DNA of 64,000 nucleotides from assembly GCA_037576195.1 (NCBI GenBank), contig CM075102.1, positions 50,030,745 through 50,094,744 on the forward strand. The letters are read 5' to 3'. Each line of letters begins with the position of its first letter. Position 1 is the first letter of the stretch. This DNA is from Phytoseiulus persimilis (taxonomy: Eukaryota; Arthropoda; Arachnida; Mesostigmata; Phytoseiidae). Positions 49,874 through 63,999 of the stretch are shown piece by piece. Both the position numbers and the translations under genes were made by a program. The notes below the pieces were generated by a model that was given only the letters and a program-made list of their open reading frames with translations, had not been told where the DNA came from and made no database searches.

Positions 49874-50779
49874 GAGATTTTTTTCCAACATATGAGGTCT
49901 TTCACACTTCCGTCGATCCGAGCTTTGGAACATGAGAGAAAATTTGCATTGTCGACGTTGAGCAAGCTCGAGAGAGAATTTCCTGCGATAAGAATCAATA
50001 TGCGGACAGTATTAGTAGCTCTCCAGCTGAAAAGGAGGCATCAGAACGGGACAGCAAGATGAAAACGGGCCCCAATCAACGGTTCTCATGAGGCGCCTTC
50101 CTCTGAGACCGTATCTCGGATGGGAAACTTACGGTAGGAGCCCCTGGCGATCGTGTCGCAGACCTGTGTTGAGCAGCTTATACTTACAAAATATGCCCTC
50201 TCAAACAGAGTTATACCTTGGGGCGCGAATATGCTAAGATGCTTCCAAGAATTCACGTACAACGTTCTAAAGACCCACGTGAAAATACGTTATACGTGGA
50301 GAAGTCCAACGAGACGATGGTTTGACCGCATCAGCATTGTTGGAGGCACCGAAGCCCCAGAAGTGCCTTTCGTTTCCCTGTGAGCAATACACGAGCTCAA
50401 TTTGACCCCCTGGGAGACCTTGGAGCTATGACCTCTCGAAGAAGCGACGTCATATACAAAATCGCGCGATTATCATTTCATTACGAAACGTGCAGGAATC
50501 TCATGAAATCACCTCTCCTCTGCAGACAGCCAGAAACATTAGCGATTCCGATCGAGAACCGCGTCGCAGGCGCACTGAACTCTGCAAGCCCGAATAGTTA
50601 TTGCTCAAACCCGGTCCATCCCTTACTTATCAAGTGACATACCCTGGTTTGAACAGAGCCTGGTGTTCCCTTGCATGGTATCAGACATGACCGGTACGAG
50701 TATCTCAAGCCCTCTCCCAACAGAAAATCCGGCCTCAGGAGCTTTGTCAAACGTCGTGAAATCTCACCCGGACCGATGT
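49874..50779. other. Intergenic, tRNA terminator then no gene
   Basis: This starts with the oligo-T terminator of the tRNA gene. No other feature was supported. Confidence 0.5.
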
Positions 50780-51827
50780 TCAGATGGAAACTCCTCTAGG
50801 GCAATCGGAATCACCAGCCATGCCTCTAGATGGGTTTGGGCGACAGATTAGTCGACGGAACATCGAATCGGTGATAATGGGTTTCGAGGGCTCTTTCCCA
50901 TGAGGGACTCGTGAGAACTGCATCGATGCAACAAAAGTTGAGTATTCAGTATGAGTATTCGGTCCCAAACCCTCGACGAGAATGATATTCAGAGCACCGA
51001 AGAAGGCATATTCCATGTATTTGGTCGCCAATTGTTCTGTTGAATTGCCAACTGGCATGCTACGACGATGCAGGACATCAGGGCCTTTGAAGAAAAAGTC
51101 AACAAGACTATGGCATTCTCGAGAGCGCCTTCCAAGGGAGTAAACCCCGGAGCTGAGTTCTTCTTCAGGCGTCATTACTCGTGGAATAGTGAGTTTGCTT
51201 CAGTTTCGTGAATAATGGTTGATTCATGGGGCGCTCTTCCTGGGAGTGTGTGTATCGAATATACTCGGTATTTTTTGAAAGGGAAATCATGGCACCGAAC
51301 GGAGGGCGATCAAAGGGTACTCGTGAGTGTGACAGTGCTGAGCTGGTGCAGGCAGCTCGTATAATTCTCCGTGAAACCTCAAACGAGTGACGGTCTGGGA
51401 CCCCGCAACTGCTGGAGATGGCGACATCTCCGAGAACGACCTGCTTTCTCGTCCCGCGGAGTGTGTCGGCCGAGGAACTCCATCAAGGTGAACATGACGG
51501 AATCTCGCGATTGATATCACGGAGCTCTTTGAATCCAATGCGTTTCAAAGTCTCGGGGTGATTAGTTTTCATGAGCGTTGCCAACAGATCTCGACTTCGC
51601 AGCGAAGTTCCTCGCCAGGGAATCCTTATCGCTCCCCGCATGGTCTGACCGGGCCCAATGCGTTTCTTCCAGGGGAAGTATTCACAGAAATCAAGTCTTT
51701 GGTTATGATGCCCATTTTCGGTCGGATGAGCCTCTGAGGTCCAGGTAGTATATCGGGGCGGCAGCCACACTCTTCTCAAGATACTCCACGAGGTGAGATG
51801 GACGAGGGAGACGTGGGCGACCACGAT
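50780..51827 (-). pseudogene. Decayed FLYWCH / MULE-transposase-like gene fragments
   Basis: Two minus-strand blocks read like parts of one transposon-derived gene. Block 51827-51483 begins at an acceptor (CTCGCAACAG) and looks like the second half of a FLYWCH domain ending in His-x5-Gly-His-His (AHPTENGHHNQRL), followed by the helical linker GFKELRDINREI. Block 51175-50780 has FFKGPDVLHRR and a segment (TEQLATKYMEYAFF, then IILVEGL, NTHTEY) that echoes the MULE catalytic-core pattern but has Glu where Asp is usual. The intervening 300 bp do not read through. The first half of the domain is missing upstream, where a hAT-type element is inserted 31 bp from the acceptor. This could be a dead transposon or a broken host gene. 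Confidence 0.33.
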
Positions 51828-51887
51828 CTGTTGCGAGTAACCCTAAAACCACTTCTGGTCATGACTAGTAGGGATCGCAAAAAAACC

Positions 51888-52045
51888 GCCAAGCGGGACC
51901 GCGAGGTCTCCCTTGCACGCGGGTATGACCCGCGGGTTGCGGACCTCCCTCGAGACCGCGGGTGATACCCGCAACTCGCGGGTTCTCGCTGGTCCTGGCG
52001 GGTATCCGCGGTCTACCCGCGGTTCCGAGCGGGCACCCGCGACCG
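51888..52045 (+). repeat. ACCCGC / GCGGGT palindromic array
   Basis: Around a dozen copies of CCCGCGG-, ACCCGC- and GCGGGT-type words with irregular spacing lie at the left end of the hAT-type element. The short units are self-complementary in pairs. Confidence 0.75.
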
Positions 52046-52344
52046 CAGACCGCGGTTTTCAGGTTCTCGTCTGTTGGGGAGCCTGGCAACTGACGGCTTC
52101 TCAGTATTATAGACCAATGGCCCCTTGTCTAGCAGCTTAGTCTCTAGCAGCTTCCACAAGATGTGGAGCGTTCAGCCTGTTGAGCTTTTCCATCGGTAAA
52201 AACCGCACACGACTGAGGCAGTCGACTTCAGACGACATCTTCATCGTTCGGAAAGCCTTCGACTACGAAGAAATTTAGCAAGGCCACTGGGAACCCGAGG
52301 CGAAATTGTATTGGATCAGTACAATATTGGATACAGTATCCGTA

Positions 52345-52513
52345 GAACCGGTTCTACGGAACCGGTTCGAAACCCGGTTCTGGGCAGCCTGGAACCGGTT
52401 CTGGGCAGCCTGGAACCGGTTCCGGATTTTCAGAACCGGTTCTGAGCGATCTGGAACCGGTTCTGGGAGTTCGGAATCGGTTCCGGGATCGGTTCTGAGC
52501 CCAGAACCGGTTC
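52345..52513 (+). repeat. GAACCGGTTC palindrome array, left arm
   Basis: Seven exact copies of AACCGGTT plus diverged ones (ATCGGTT, ACCCGGTT) are spaced about 10-30 bp apart. Each is a perfect palindrome. AACCGGTT is the known Grainyhead/GRHL consensus. Confidence 0.85.
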
Positions 52514-53315
52514 TGGGCAGCTGTTTCGATCTCTTCAAAAGTGTTCGCCGGATCCATTCATCACCTCCTGAGTCCTCTCTGAGGGCCCATAGCTCCAGCC
52601 GATCCGGGCTTCTGCCCTCGCAAACTAAGCTCGAATACATTTGGGAGGGCGTCGCAATCCCGGAACCGCAGTGTGAAGGAGATTCAATACAGTTCGACTC
52701 TGGAAGGCACTTTGCGAGAAGAACCTCACGACCTTGAACGACTTTTCATGACAGCGAAAACTTCGAATGTGGCAGATGTTTCATTCTTTCCGAGTAGGAA
52801 ATTCACAGTTCTAGGCGTGGAAACAATAGTTCATTTATTAATCAGAAAAGGTTTTTCCCTCGAATGAGGAAGGCCGTTGCCGGACGTTCACAGCAGCACG
52901 TCACCGAAATGACGAAAGCATCATGCAACATGCTGCTCGGAAGGGATGAAGCATCTGCCACATTCGAAATTTTCGTTTCCATGGATATTCTGCATTCAAG
53001 TTCGTGAGTTTCTTCCAGCAGAGTGCCTCTGCGGGTCTAACTGTATTGAATCGTCCCCACTCTTTGATTCCGGTGGCACTGGGATTGTGACCCCCCCTGT
53101 TAGCACTTCTGAATCATAGAATCAAGAAGTATGCCGTCCCAAAAAAAGTCTAGATTTGTTTGTGAAATCTCCTAGGCAGGGCTCAAATGTATTCGAGCGC
53201 AGTCTGCGAGGGCAGAAGTCGGGACCAGCTCGAGCTATGAGCCCTCAGAGAGGACTCAGGAGGTGAAAAATGGATCCGGCGAACCCTTTTGAGGAGATCG
53301 AAGAGAGCTGCTCAG

Positions 53316-53465
53316 AACCGATCCCGGAACCGGTTCCAGGTCGCCGGGAACCGGTTCTCAGAATCCAGAACCGGTTCTAGGTTGATCAGAACCGGTTCAA
53401 TTCAGAACTGGGAATCCGGAATCGGTTCCGATTCCCCAGAACCGATACCGAAAGAACCGGTTCCG
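53316..53465 (+). repeat. GAACCGGTTC palindrome array, right arm
   Basis: Five exact AACCGGTT copies plus diverged ones form the inverted counterpart of the array at 52345-52513. Confidence 0.85.
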
Positions 53466-53488
53466 GATTCGCGACCCCTAGTCATGAC

Positions 53489-55569
53489 GACATCCGACCA
53501 GGGCTCTCCCACGATTCCCAGAGAAAACGCGATATGAGTTGCAGTAATGTATTTATTATGGAAAACTTGTATTCTTTAAGCATTCACCGTTGTAAAATTC
53601 GTTTCTTCTCCGTTTGATTGGCACAGCGGTCCGAATTGCTTATGACCACCTATATTCTTTTGTCGTCAATGGCGTTGTGTTACATGAGCCCTTCATGACT
53701 GAAGATCATGCTGTTTCTCACTGAATTTCCACATCTCTTCTAAACGTGATCAACGGCTCCAAATTTCGAGAGACTCCAGGAGTTCTTAGAGGTACGAGAC
53801 GAACCCATACCGAGTCCGAAACATTCAAGCGTGCGGTGAGACCCGCACGAGTCACCCGCAAACGCCGACGTCAGACAGCCAGTTGGATGGATCGTTCATC
53901 GGCGCGCATGACGACGGTCAACTCCTCGTAAGATCGTGATTGCGCATTTACAGCGTCTGCTCCGATCCTAGAAGTGGGTGACAGTCGAGCAAAGCAATGA
54001 GGTTCATTCGCACATCTATGATTCTCACCATTGCGCTACATGATTTCAGAAGTCCAGTCAAGTCGTATTCTAGTTCATCCATTCTGAGATCAGACGTTGT
54101 TTGTACGAGGCGATGTATGCTACCTAGCTATCCCATAACGCTCCTCTCATGCCTGTTTGTCGTTTGTAAATATGCCCATTTGTATAGCAAGTCGTCCCGA
54201 GTTCTTAGAGAACAAGACTATCAAAAGGTTTGAGCGGGGTGCTATTCGTAGGCTCATCGTAGAAGTAATGATTGTATGTACACAACAGCTGGGCCGGTGA
54301 CGCGCACTCAGACTCAATCCTTGGTTTGCTTCAAATTAGCATCAGTTCGGCGCACTGGCTGCCGCCTTGTAACACGCTTCAGGCAGTGACCCGTAGTGGG
54401 TTATTGCAACGGAGACTGTGCCTCCATTCGTTCCCTTATTAGTTTGTCTGTCAGCCTGTCTGTTTGTTGCCTCGTCTACATCCCCATCATTGCGCTACAC
54501 AGTCCTCCGGTAGAACAGAGTTTTGATTCTAGAACATGAATCTACACGATTTCAACAGCGATATAAACTACAGATTACACAATTCCAGGGAAAATAACTT
54601 CGCTTAGCCTCAACACCGATCAGTTGATCGAAGCATCCCTGATGTAGCAGTGAATGTAGATGAATAAAGAACTGTCCAAAGAACGCAGTATTTCGAACAA
54701 AATTCCCTTTCCTTGAGATCTCGAGAGTTCGGATCGACGTTTCTTCTGAGAACGGGGAATTCCCCAAGCGGCAGTCCTTTCTGCGGGGTAGATCAGGACG
54801 GGTGACAAATATGATTGATCAGAACGAACGTGATAGGACACGTCGCGTGGAATGAGTCGCTATTTACGGAAAGTGCAGCGACCCAACAGCATCAATGCTT
54901 GCTGTAGCGGTGCACATTGAAACCTGAACTCAATATTCGTGATAGGTTTGAGGAACCCACAAAGCTCATCTGCCGAGTGCGATTGTACATAATTATCTCC
55001 AACATCATGAACTGAATCAGAAACCTAACTCACCTCACCACAGGAGCCTCTGACCAACGCTTGCACTCTCTCGCCGACATATCTGTTCTATAGCTTCAAA
55101 TAATAGATATACTAGAAGCAATTCACTCCAATGGCAGTAGTTTGAGACTTTGGAGCCATATCAGGAATTTCGAGACATACGCTAAATGTTACTGAATGAT
55201 GAACGAATCTAGAAGCGGAATACTGACAGCGAGCATTCGGGCACTAGCCCAGACCCACATCCATACGGGGATACTTCACGCATTCGAGTCACCAGGTAGA
55301 ACAACGGAGTATCTATCAGATACCAACAAATTGGGGCCCAACTACAGCGGCCGTTCGATTCCCTCAGCATGTCATGAGGTTTCGAAAGAGTTCTGCGAAG
55401 TACATTCCAAAATCTTCCAGCTTCTGCGACTCCAGGGTTGGCATTTGGCTCGTGAACACGCGATACGATGTTGAGAGGCTGTGTTCTGGGGCACGACGAG
55501 GATCATGGACAAGATTATGTTTTACATTATGTTGAATCCATTGCATCTCGTCACGGCACAACGTTATGA
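53489..55569. other. Intergenic between the hAT-type element and NKAIN
   Basis: No gene was supported over about 2 kb. The right end is the NKAIN 3' flank. Confidence 0.45.
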
Positions 55570-59004
<3,435 letters not shown>

Positions 59005-59964
59005 CGTGCTCGTACGGCGGTTTCAGAGAACCTGAGCGTTGATCATTGAATCTCAACTGGAACTCTGTAGATATGTGATCGGCTGCATTGTTTGAACGCA
59101 ACGTTCCAGTAGCTATCCAGGTGCTTCAGATCCAGCGCACTGATTGAGCAATTCTTCTCACATAATGACTTCGAGTACGATCGAGATGTTGATTTTCAGG
59201 GTTTCGAAGAACTGATCATCTCCGTATAGAGCTCGCACTCTCCCAGAGAACAACACCCGTTCTGAGACAAGCTCTTGTTATTCTTTGCTCTAATGCACAC
59301 AGCGGTGGGCTGTTGTCTGCTAGCTCTCATTCAATAATTCCTCATATATTCTCTCGCATGAGAACGGCAGCAACAACATGCGCGCTCACACAGATACACT
59401 CGCTGGCAACCGCTTCGAAGTGTTTGGCCGATCGTTTGCTCGGTGAGCAGTTCTTGCTCGCCGGGCGTCTCGCGTCGTCGCTCTTCGACGACCTAAGCCT
59501 AGACACACTCGCACACCCGCCACACACTTGTACAGAAAATCCCTCTCTCCCTTCCGTCAGAGACGGTTGCAGCAGCGGGCATGGGCAACAGGGTACGATT
59601 CAAAATGGCGGCTGGCCGACAGGTCGGAGGCTGAGGAGCAGACAGCCGGTTAGCGCGAAATTTGAAGTATCGAAGGCTCTCAAGCTGCTGCCAGCTGATC
59701 TGTAGCTTTGGATCATGGGAACGATAAAGACACGCAAAAAATGATCATGGTGCCGATCGATATCAATCATCAATCTCTCAACTCGACACGTGTATTCTGG
59801 ATGGACTTGGGATTGGAGAAAAGTTGTTTGGAATCGGAAAATGGGTTTTCATATTCCAGCATCGCGGAATGGTGGACAGATCTCGGCAGCCCGGTAGCTA
59901 TCCTTTCATTCCACGAACGCGGGCTCAGAGAGGGAGTCTCTGCATTCGCCGCTTTCGTCTAAAT
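59005..59964. promoter_or_regulatory. NKAIN upstream region with a YY1-like motif
   Basis: This is 5' flanking DNA of NKAIN (minus). CAAAATGGCGGC near 59602-59613 matches the YY1-type initiator-proximal motif on the plus strand. A 130-codon plus-strand frame (59313-59705) around it lacks any recognisable domain and may be leader sequence or random. Which gene the motif would serve is unclear. Confidence 0.3.
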
Positions 59965-60178
59965 CAGTGGTTCTCAAAATCCACTGACCCATCGACCCCC
60001 TAGTCGGCTTCGTTGAAATTTATGGACGGCCGTCCCCGAAGGGGTCGACCGTCGACCCCTTGATCCACCTACGTGGACGCCAAGAAGTATGGTCAAATCC
60101 ACGCGGCATCACCTCTGTAAACCGGAGATCGGCCATCGACCCCCTGGGGGTCGATATCGACCACTTTGAGAACCACTG
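59965..60178. mobile_element. hAT MITE, 214 bp
   Basis: Terminal inverted repeats CAGTGGTTCTCAAA (left) and its complement TTTGAGAACCACTG (right) are the classic hAT end. The flanking 8-bp duplication is GTCTAAAT (59957-59964) and GTCCAAAT (60179-60186), seven of eight matching. The interior has palindromic GGTCGACC-type words and one copy of the 45-bp minisatellite core (about 60083-60120). There is no coding capacity. Confidence 0.9.
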
Positions 60179-60223
60179 GTCCAAATCAATGAATTTTTGA
60201 GCGGATGGTGTTGAAGAGGAATT

Positions 60224-61110
60224 ATGCGTTGGAAGGAAGAGTTGCAAAAACCTCGTCGCCCTGGGAATGCCTGCCCAAGTTGCGGAGCGCGCATCCACGC
60301 GAAAGCTGCAGGTATCGCAAGTCCACCTGCAATGAGTGCCAGAAGGGAAGATAGCTCGAGAAGGTTTCTTGCTCGTTTTTTCGAAGCCGATTCTGTCACC
60401 AGGTTAGCCGACGCCGCGTTTTCCGGGCCTGTTTTAGGAAGGCCTTGCCTGTTGTTCCAAGCTGGAGGTGAAGCTGTACCTGCATGATAATATGAGGCCT
60501 GTTCACTTGCCGCCGCGACCGATTGCCGTCGTTATCAAAGAGCAACTTGATGAAGATCTTGACCGACTCTTAGCCAGCGGTACGATCGAGGCGGTCGAAC
60601 AGTCAGACTGGACCACGCCGATTGTCTGCATTAGGAAACCGAATGAAGCTCTCAGGATGTGTGCGGATTGTTCTACAGGTCTGAATGCAGCTCTAAAAGA
60701 TTAGAATCATCCACTTCCTAACATGGAAGGAATTATGTCGAATTTCTCGGAGAGCGAGCTCTTCACCCAACTCGCCCTCGTGAACGCTGACCTGCAGCTA
60801 CAATTTCTACGCATCGCGGCCTGTTCAAGAACAAAACGCTGGTATTCGGGCTCAAGACGGCGCCAGCGATTCTCCAGGAAGCCATCGAACAGGCTCTGCC
60901 TAAGAGGGAGCCTTGGTGTATCTCGATGACATTCTCGTCATAGCACCAAACCCTACCTCTCATGAGCGTCGCCTGCATGACGTGTTTCAACGACTTCCAA
61001 GAGTGGGGTTTTCGATTGAGATAGAAAAGTGCACCTTCGCGCAACCAAGTACCTCGACCTGATCCTGTCAGCAAGGGGTATTGATTCGGACCACCGACTT
61101 GCCGCTGGAG
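60224..61110 (+). pseudogene. Broken Ty3/Gypsy retrotransposon gag-pol
   Basis: Remnants of a Ty3/Gypsy polyprotein appear in order. There is a nucleocapsid zinc knuckle with CPSCGARIH and, after a frameshift, CRYRKSTCNECQKG (60260-60345). The reverse transcriptase follows: PPRPIAVVIKEQLDEDLDRL, GTIEAVEQSDWTTPIV and RMCADC (60468-60700), an in-frame TAG at about 60702, then NHPLPNMEGIMSNF, YLDDILV with its catalytic Asp pair (60914-60940) and, in another frame, TKYLDLILSARG (61048-61090). The protease region, RNase H, integrase and LTRs were not found. With at least three frame breaks and a stop codon it is inactive. Confidence 0.88.
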
Positions 61111-62289
61111 TACGCCGCCAGCTTCCTTGAAGCGGTTGTTGTCGCGTGCGTGCATGCTCCCTCCCGTCCACAGGTTGTTGGGCGGCTGAATCCGGGAGGG
61201 ATGCTGGGACCGAACTTTCGTCATTCCGAACATCGTTACGGAACACCTCGTTGCTAGATTCAAGTTAATCAATGAGACAGTTGACGACGGCCATTTCCAC
61301 TTGGTCACCGAGCTCCCGTTCGTGCAGTAATTTCCGTGGATCCAGCCTCTCGAACCCAACAAACTATGCTTGCCTAGGCACTGTACACCCTGAATAAGCG
61401 ATTCCAGTCGTGAGCGTGTTCTGGCCCATGTGAAAGCTCACCCAGTGATCATAATTCCCTTTCGAAGACTCCCAGGAACATGGTCGAATCGACCTCGGAA
61501 TCAAATCTTCGGGCCCTGAGAAGTATGGTCAGATCGAATCAGGAATCACCTCCATGGCACCTGGAAAGTATGTCGGATCGACCTCGGTATCACCCGCATG
61601 GAATCCCGGAAAACATGGCGGAATCATCACCGAAATATGGTTAGAACGCAGAAAGAACATCCTTTCTCACCCCTCAACACTCTCTGCCCACTCGGCACCT
61701 GGCGACACCCTCGACACCCCGCGATACCCTTGGCACCCTCGGCATCCTGGTGTGTCGTGACGCACCGTTTGACGACCTCTGATGTAGAGGATAATCGCCA
61801 GCCTCGACTGAAGGATTGACACCTCCACAAACCTGCAACGAGCCCTAAACGCCTCGGAATTTCTCCCAAAACTCATCGGCAGCCCGTATACCGAAGCTTT
61901 CGGCAAAAAACCGACACGCGCCGAAATTCTCCCAACAGTGTTCGAAGAGAGACTCTACTCCAGCAGCGTGGGGGAGTTGGGTAGGCTTTGCGTTGCTCAG
62001 GTAGAACGTCACACTCGTCGACCGTCCATGGTGGGGAGACCACCACGTGGTCTTCTGAGGCGCTTCGTACGGACTTCCGATATCAGAGTCTTTGGCGCAC
62101 GCTGCCATAGACAGGGATGTGATTGACTCCTGTGGTCGGAAACCTCACCAGCGGGCCGGCCTTCGGGTTTTGCCTTTCGAACTGGTCAGTGATACTGAAA
62201 AATTTCAAGACCCTCTTGCGTGAGATTAGCGTCGCCGGAGGAGTGGTTTCAGCGGCGTTGAGACCCGAATATAGATATTTGTTTGCTCC
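61111..62289. other. Repeat-rich, gene-free stretch
   Basis: This holds a degenerate 45-bp minisatellite (61465-61640) and a C-rich degenerate tract with GACACCCTCG-type words (61680-61760). No gene was supported. Confidence 0.5.
61465..61640 (+). repeat. Degenerate 45-bp minisatellite, about four units
   Basis: Units begin GAA(C/G)(A)TATGGTC(G/A)GATCGA and continue CCTCGGAATCACC, with a period of 44-45 bp. They are homologous to the tandem repeat at 63298-63715 on the other strand and to 48975-49120. Confidence 0.75.
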
Positions 62290-63009
62290 ATGATTCCTCA
62301 CTCACGACATTTCCTTCTCACAAGAATGGCAAAAATATCACTCCACAGCTATAGCGCCGCGATGGAAACATTCCGGCTCGAGTCCACGAACGCCCAAGAG
62401 GCGGATGACTTGATTCAGAGAGCTTGTGAGCTCAGTAGGATAACTCCGATTCCCGGGCTCGTTCATTTTGAGTTCGTTCGAGACGGGACAAGCTCATGGC
62501 TTCTTTCGGAAATCCAGGAGTAGGGTTCCCTTCTGGACACCTGATGGCATTGTACAACCAGGGTGAAAAATCGTTTCTGAGGTAAAAGGAGATCATCGGA
62601 GTAGATGGCGGAAAACACGATCTCCAGCTGCGAGTACGGTAAGCACTCAGATCTGACTGATAGCTTCTATTCTCTCCGGATGCGGACTTGGAGTGGAGAC
62701 CCGCGAACTCTTGGTACGAGGATCATGTACAGCGAAGGTTGTCCTAGCTGTGTAATTCGGGAATGGAGTTTCCCCAATCTTGAGGAAAGCTATACGCAGG
62801 AAGTGCGAATAACGTCCTCCCATTTTCTTCCGAATGAGAGCACATCGGCATAGCAGTTTTCATCTGAATCCCTTATGTTCCAGCCAATCAGCACGGATGT
62901 CTTGGTTGATGACAAGATTTTGGATCTTTATTGTTGGGTGCGTGCGAAAGCTCTGAGCGCTAAACTTCGACAGCTAATAACTCCGCTCCCGAAGGTCGCA
63001 GACAGATGA
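62290..63009 (+). CDS. Possible unrecognised gene, exons unresolved
   Basis: Three plus-strand blocks look coding but match no family I know. Block 62290-62520 has an amphipathic stretch with METFRLESTNAQEADDLIQ. Block 62605-62853 has CPSC and a Trp/Phe-rich segment, with an internal donor-like TACG|GTAAGC at 62636-62641. Block 62884-63009 starts right after a good acceptor (TATGTTCCAG) and ends with TGA after a Lys/Arg/Leu-rich helix (RAKALSAKLRQL). The blocks could be exons of one gene, but no single joined reading frame was demonstrated. Repeats lie on both sides. Confidence 0.3.
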
Positions 63010-63152
63010 AAGAACACTCAAAATACGCGGAATTCAGTCAGCTTTCGTCGTTCTGATTCAACGAGCGGCCTGCCAACACCGATAGTTTTACTGAGAGAGT
63101 CGAGAATCGAAAAATCGCGATTTTCCGATTCCGGCGAAACTAAGATCAAGAC

Positions 63153-63756
63153 TGAGGGTCGCAAAAATCCACGAGTCCGAGTCCACGAGTCCAGGTGAGG
63201 GCGCAAAATCTCGGTTACGGGTTCTAGTCCGAAAATCTCTGATTCTGAGCTAGTACGATCGGAAACGGAGGCTGACTTTCGTTTGAGAATCACTGACGAG
63301 AGGGATGATTCCGGGTCCAATCTGACCATACTTTCCAACTCTGGAGGGATGATTCCGAGACCAATCTGACCATTACTTTCCAACTCTGGAGGGGTGATTC
63401 CTAGACCAATCTGAACATTACTTTCCAACTCTGGAGGGATGATTCCGAGACCAATCTGACCATTACTTTCCAACTCTGGAGGGGTGATTCCTAGACCAAT
63501 CTGAACATTACTTTCCAACTCTGGAGGGGTGATTCCGAGATCAATCTGACCATTACTTTCCAACTCTGGAGGGGTGATTCCGAGATCAATCTAACCATTA
63601 CTTTCCAACTCTGTAGGGGGATTCCGAGACCAATCTGACCATCACTTTCCAACTCTAGAGGGGTGATTCCGAGACAAATCTGACCATTACTTTTCAACTC
63701 TGGAGGGGGGACTCGTCGGACTCGTTGGACTCGCGAGTCCGAGTCGGCGACCCCTA
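63153..63756. mobile_element. hAT-type element carrying a 45-bp minisatellite, 604 bp
   Basis: It is flanked by a perfect 8-bp duplication ATCAAGAC (63145-63152 and 63757-63764). Ends are TGAGGGTCGC on the left and, complementary, TAGGGGTCGC on the right, matching the ends of the element at 51866-53480. Just inside each end lie GACTCG/GAGTCC palindrome-like words (63166-63200 and 63707-63740). The centre is a tandem minisatellite. There is no transposase. Confidence 0.82.
63298..63715 (+). repeat. 45-bp tandem minisatellite, nine copies
   Basis: Nine copies of a 45-base unit containing ACTTTCCAACTCTGGAGG are followed by GATTCCGAGACCAATCTG. Copies 1-4 alternate between two variants (GGATGATTCCGAGA and GGGTGATTCCTAGA), giving a 90-bp higher-order period. 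Because 45 is a multiple of 3, the minus strand shows a long false open frame of 15-residue repeats. Confidence 0.92.
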
Positions 63757-63783
63757 ATCAAGACCCCTGTCATCTCTTCGGAA

Positions 63784-63999
63784 TCATGAAGTTCGTCGAA
63801 AATTAAGGTGTTTCAGAAGAGAGATATCGGCCTCGTGAGTTTCCATTTCTAGCCCTCTCGATCTATGTCGAGTGAACAGAAAATAAACGGTCTTCGCAAA
63901 AACTGCTTCCTCTTCACCCAAAAACGAGCCAATTTGAGATACCGAATAGCACATCTTATAGCCAGGTTCAAAGCTTCGAAAACATGTCATCTGATCCAA
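63784..63999 (-). other. Open frame at the right edge (unsupported)
   Basis: A 71-codon minus-strand frame at the window edge has ordinary amino-acid composition but no recognisable domain. It could be an exon of a gene continuing to the right, or chance. Confidence 0.15.

Larger units (their letters stand above)
51866..53480. mobile_element. Fold-back hAT-type non-autonomous element with palindrome arrays
   Basis: The element is flanked by a perfect 8-bp duplication GTCATGAC (51858-51865 and 53481-53488), the size made by hAT transposases. The termini are related inverted repeats (TAGTAGGGATCGC on the left; TAGGGGTCGCG on the right, complementary strand). Inside, two long arms (about 52336-52800 and 52937-53470) are inverted copies of each other, each with an outer array of GAACCGGTTC palindromes and an inner unique part. 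Arm identity is visible at CGAATGTGGCAGATG, GATTCAATACAGTT and GCTCGAATACATTT. About 136 bp of loop separates the arms. The left end has an extra segment with an ACCCGC/GCGGGT array. No transposase was found, so mobility would depend on another element. Confidence 0.8.

Noticed and set aside
52360-52385. B-box-like GGTTCGAAACC resembling a tRNA T-arm
   Set aside because: No A-box or acceptor stem; it is part of the GAACCGGTTC array.
63018-63563. 181-codon minus-strand frame of 15-residue repeats
   Set aside because: It is the translation of a 45-bp minisatellite inside a mobile element; open frame follows from the period being a multiple of three.
63298-63715. CRISPR-like array
   Set aside because: Units are directly tandem with no unique spacers, in a eukaryotic genome; it is a minisatellite.
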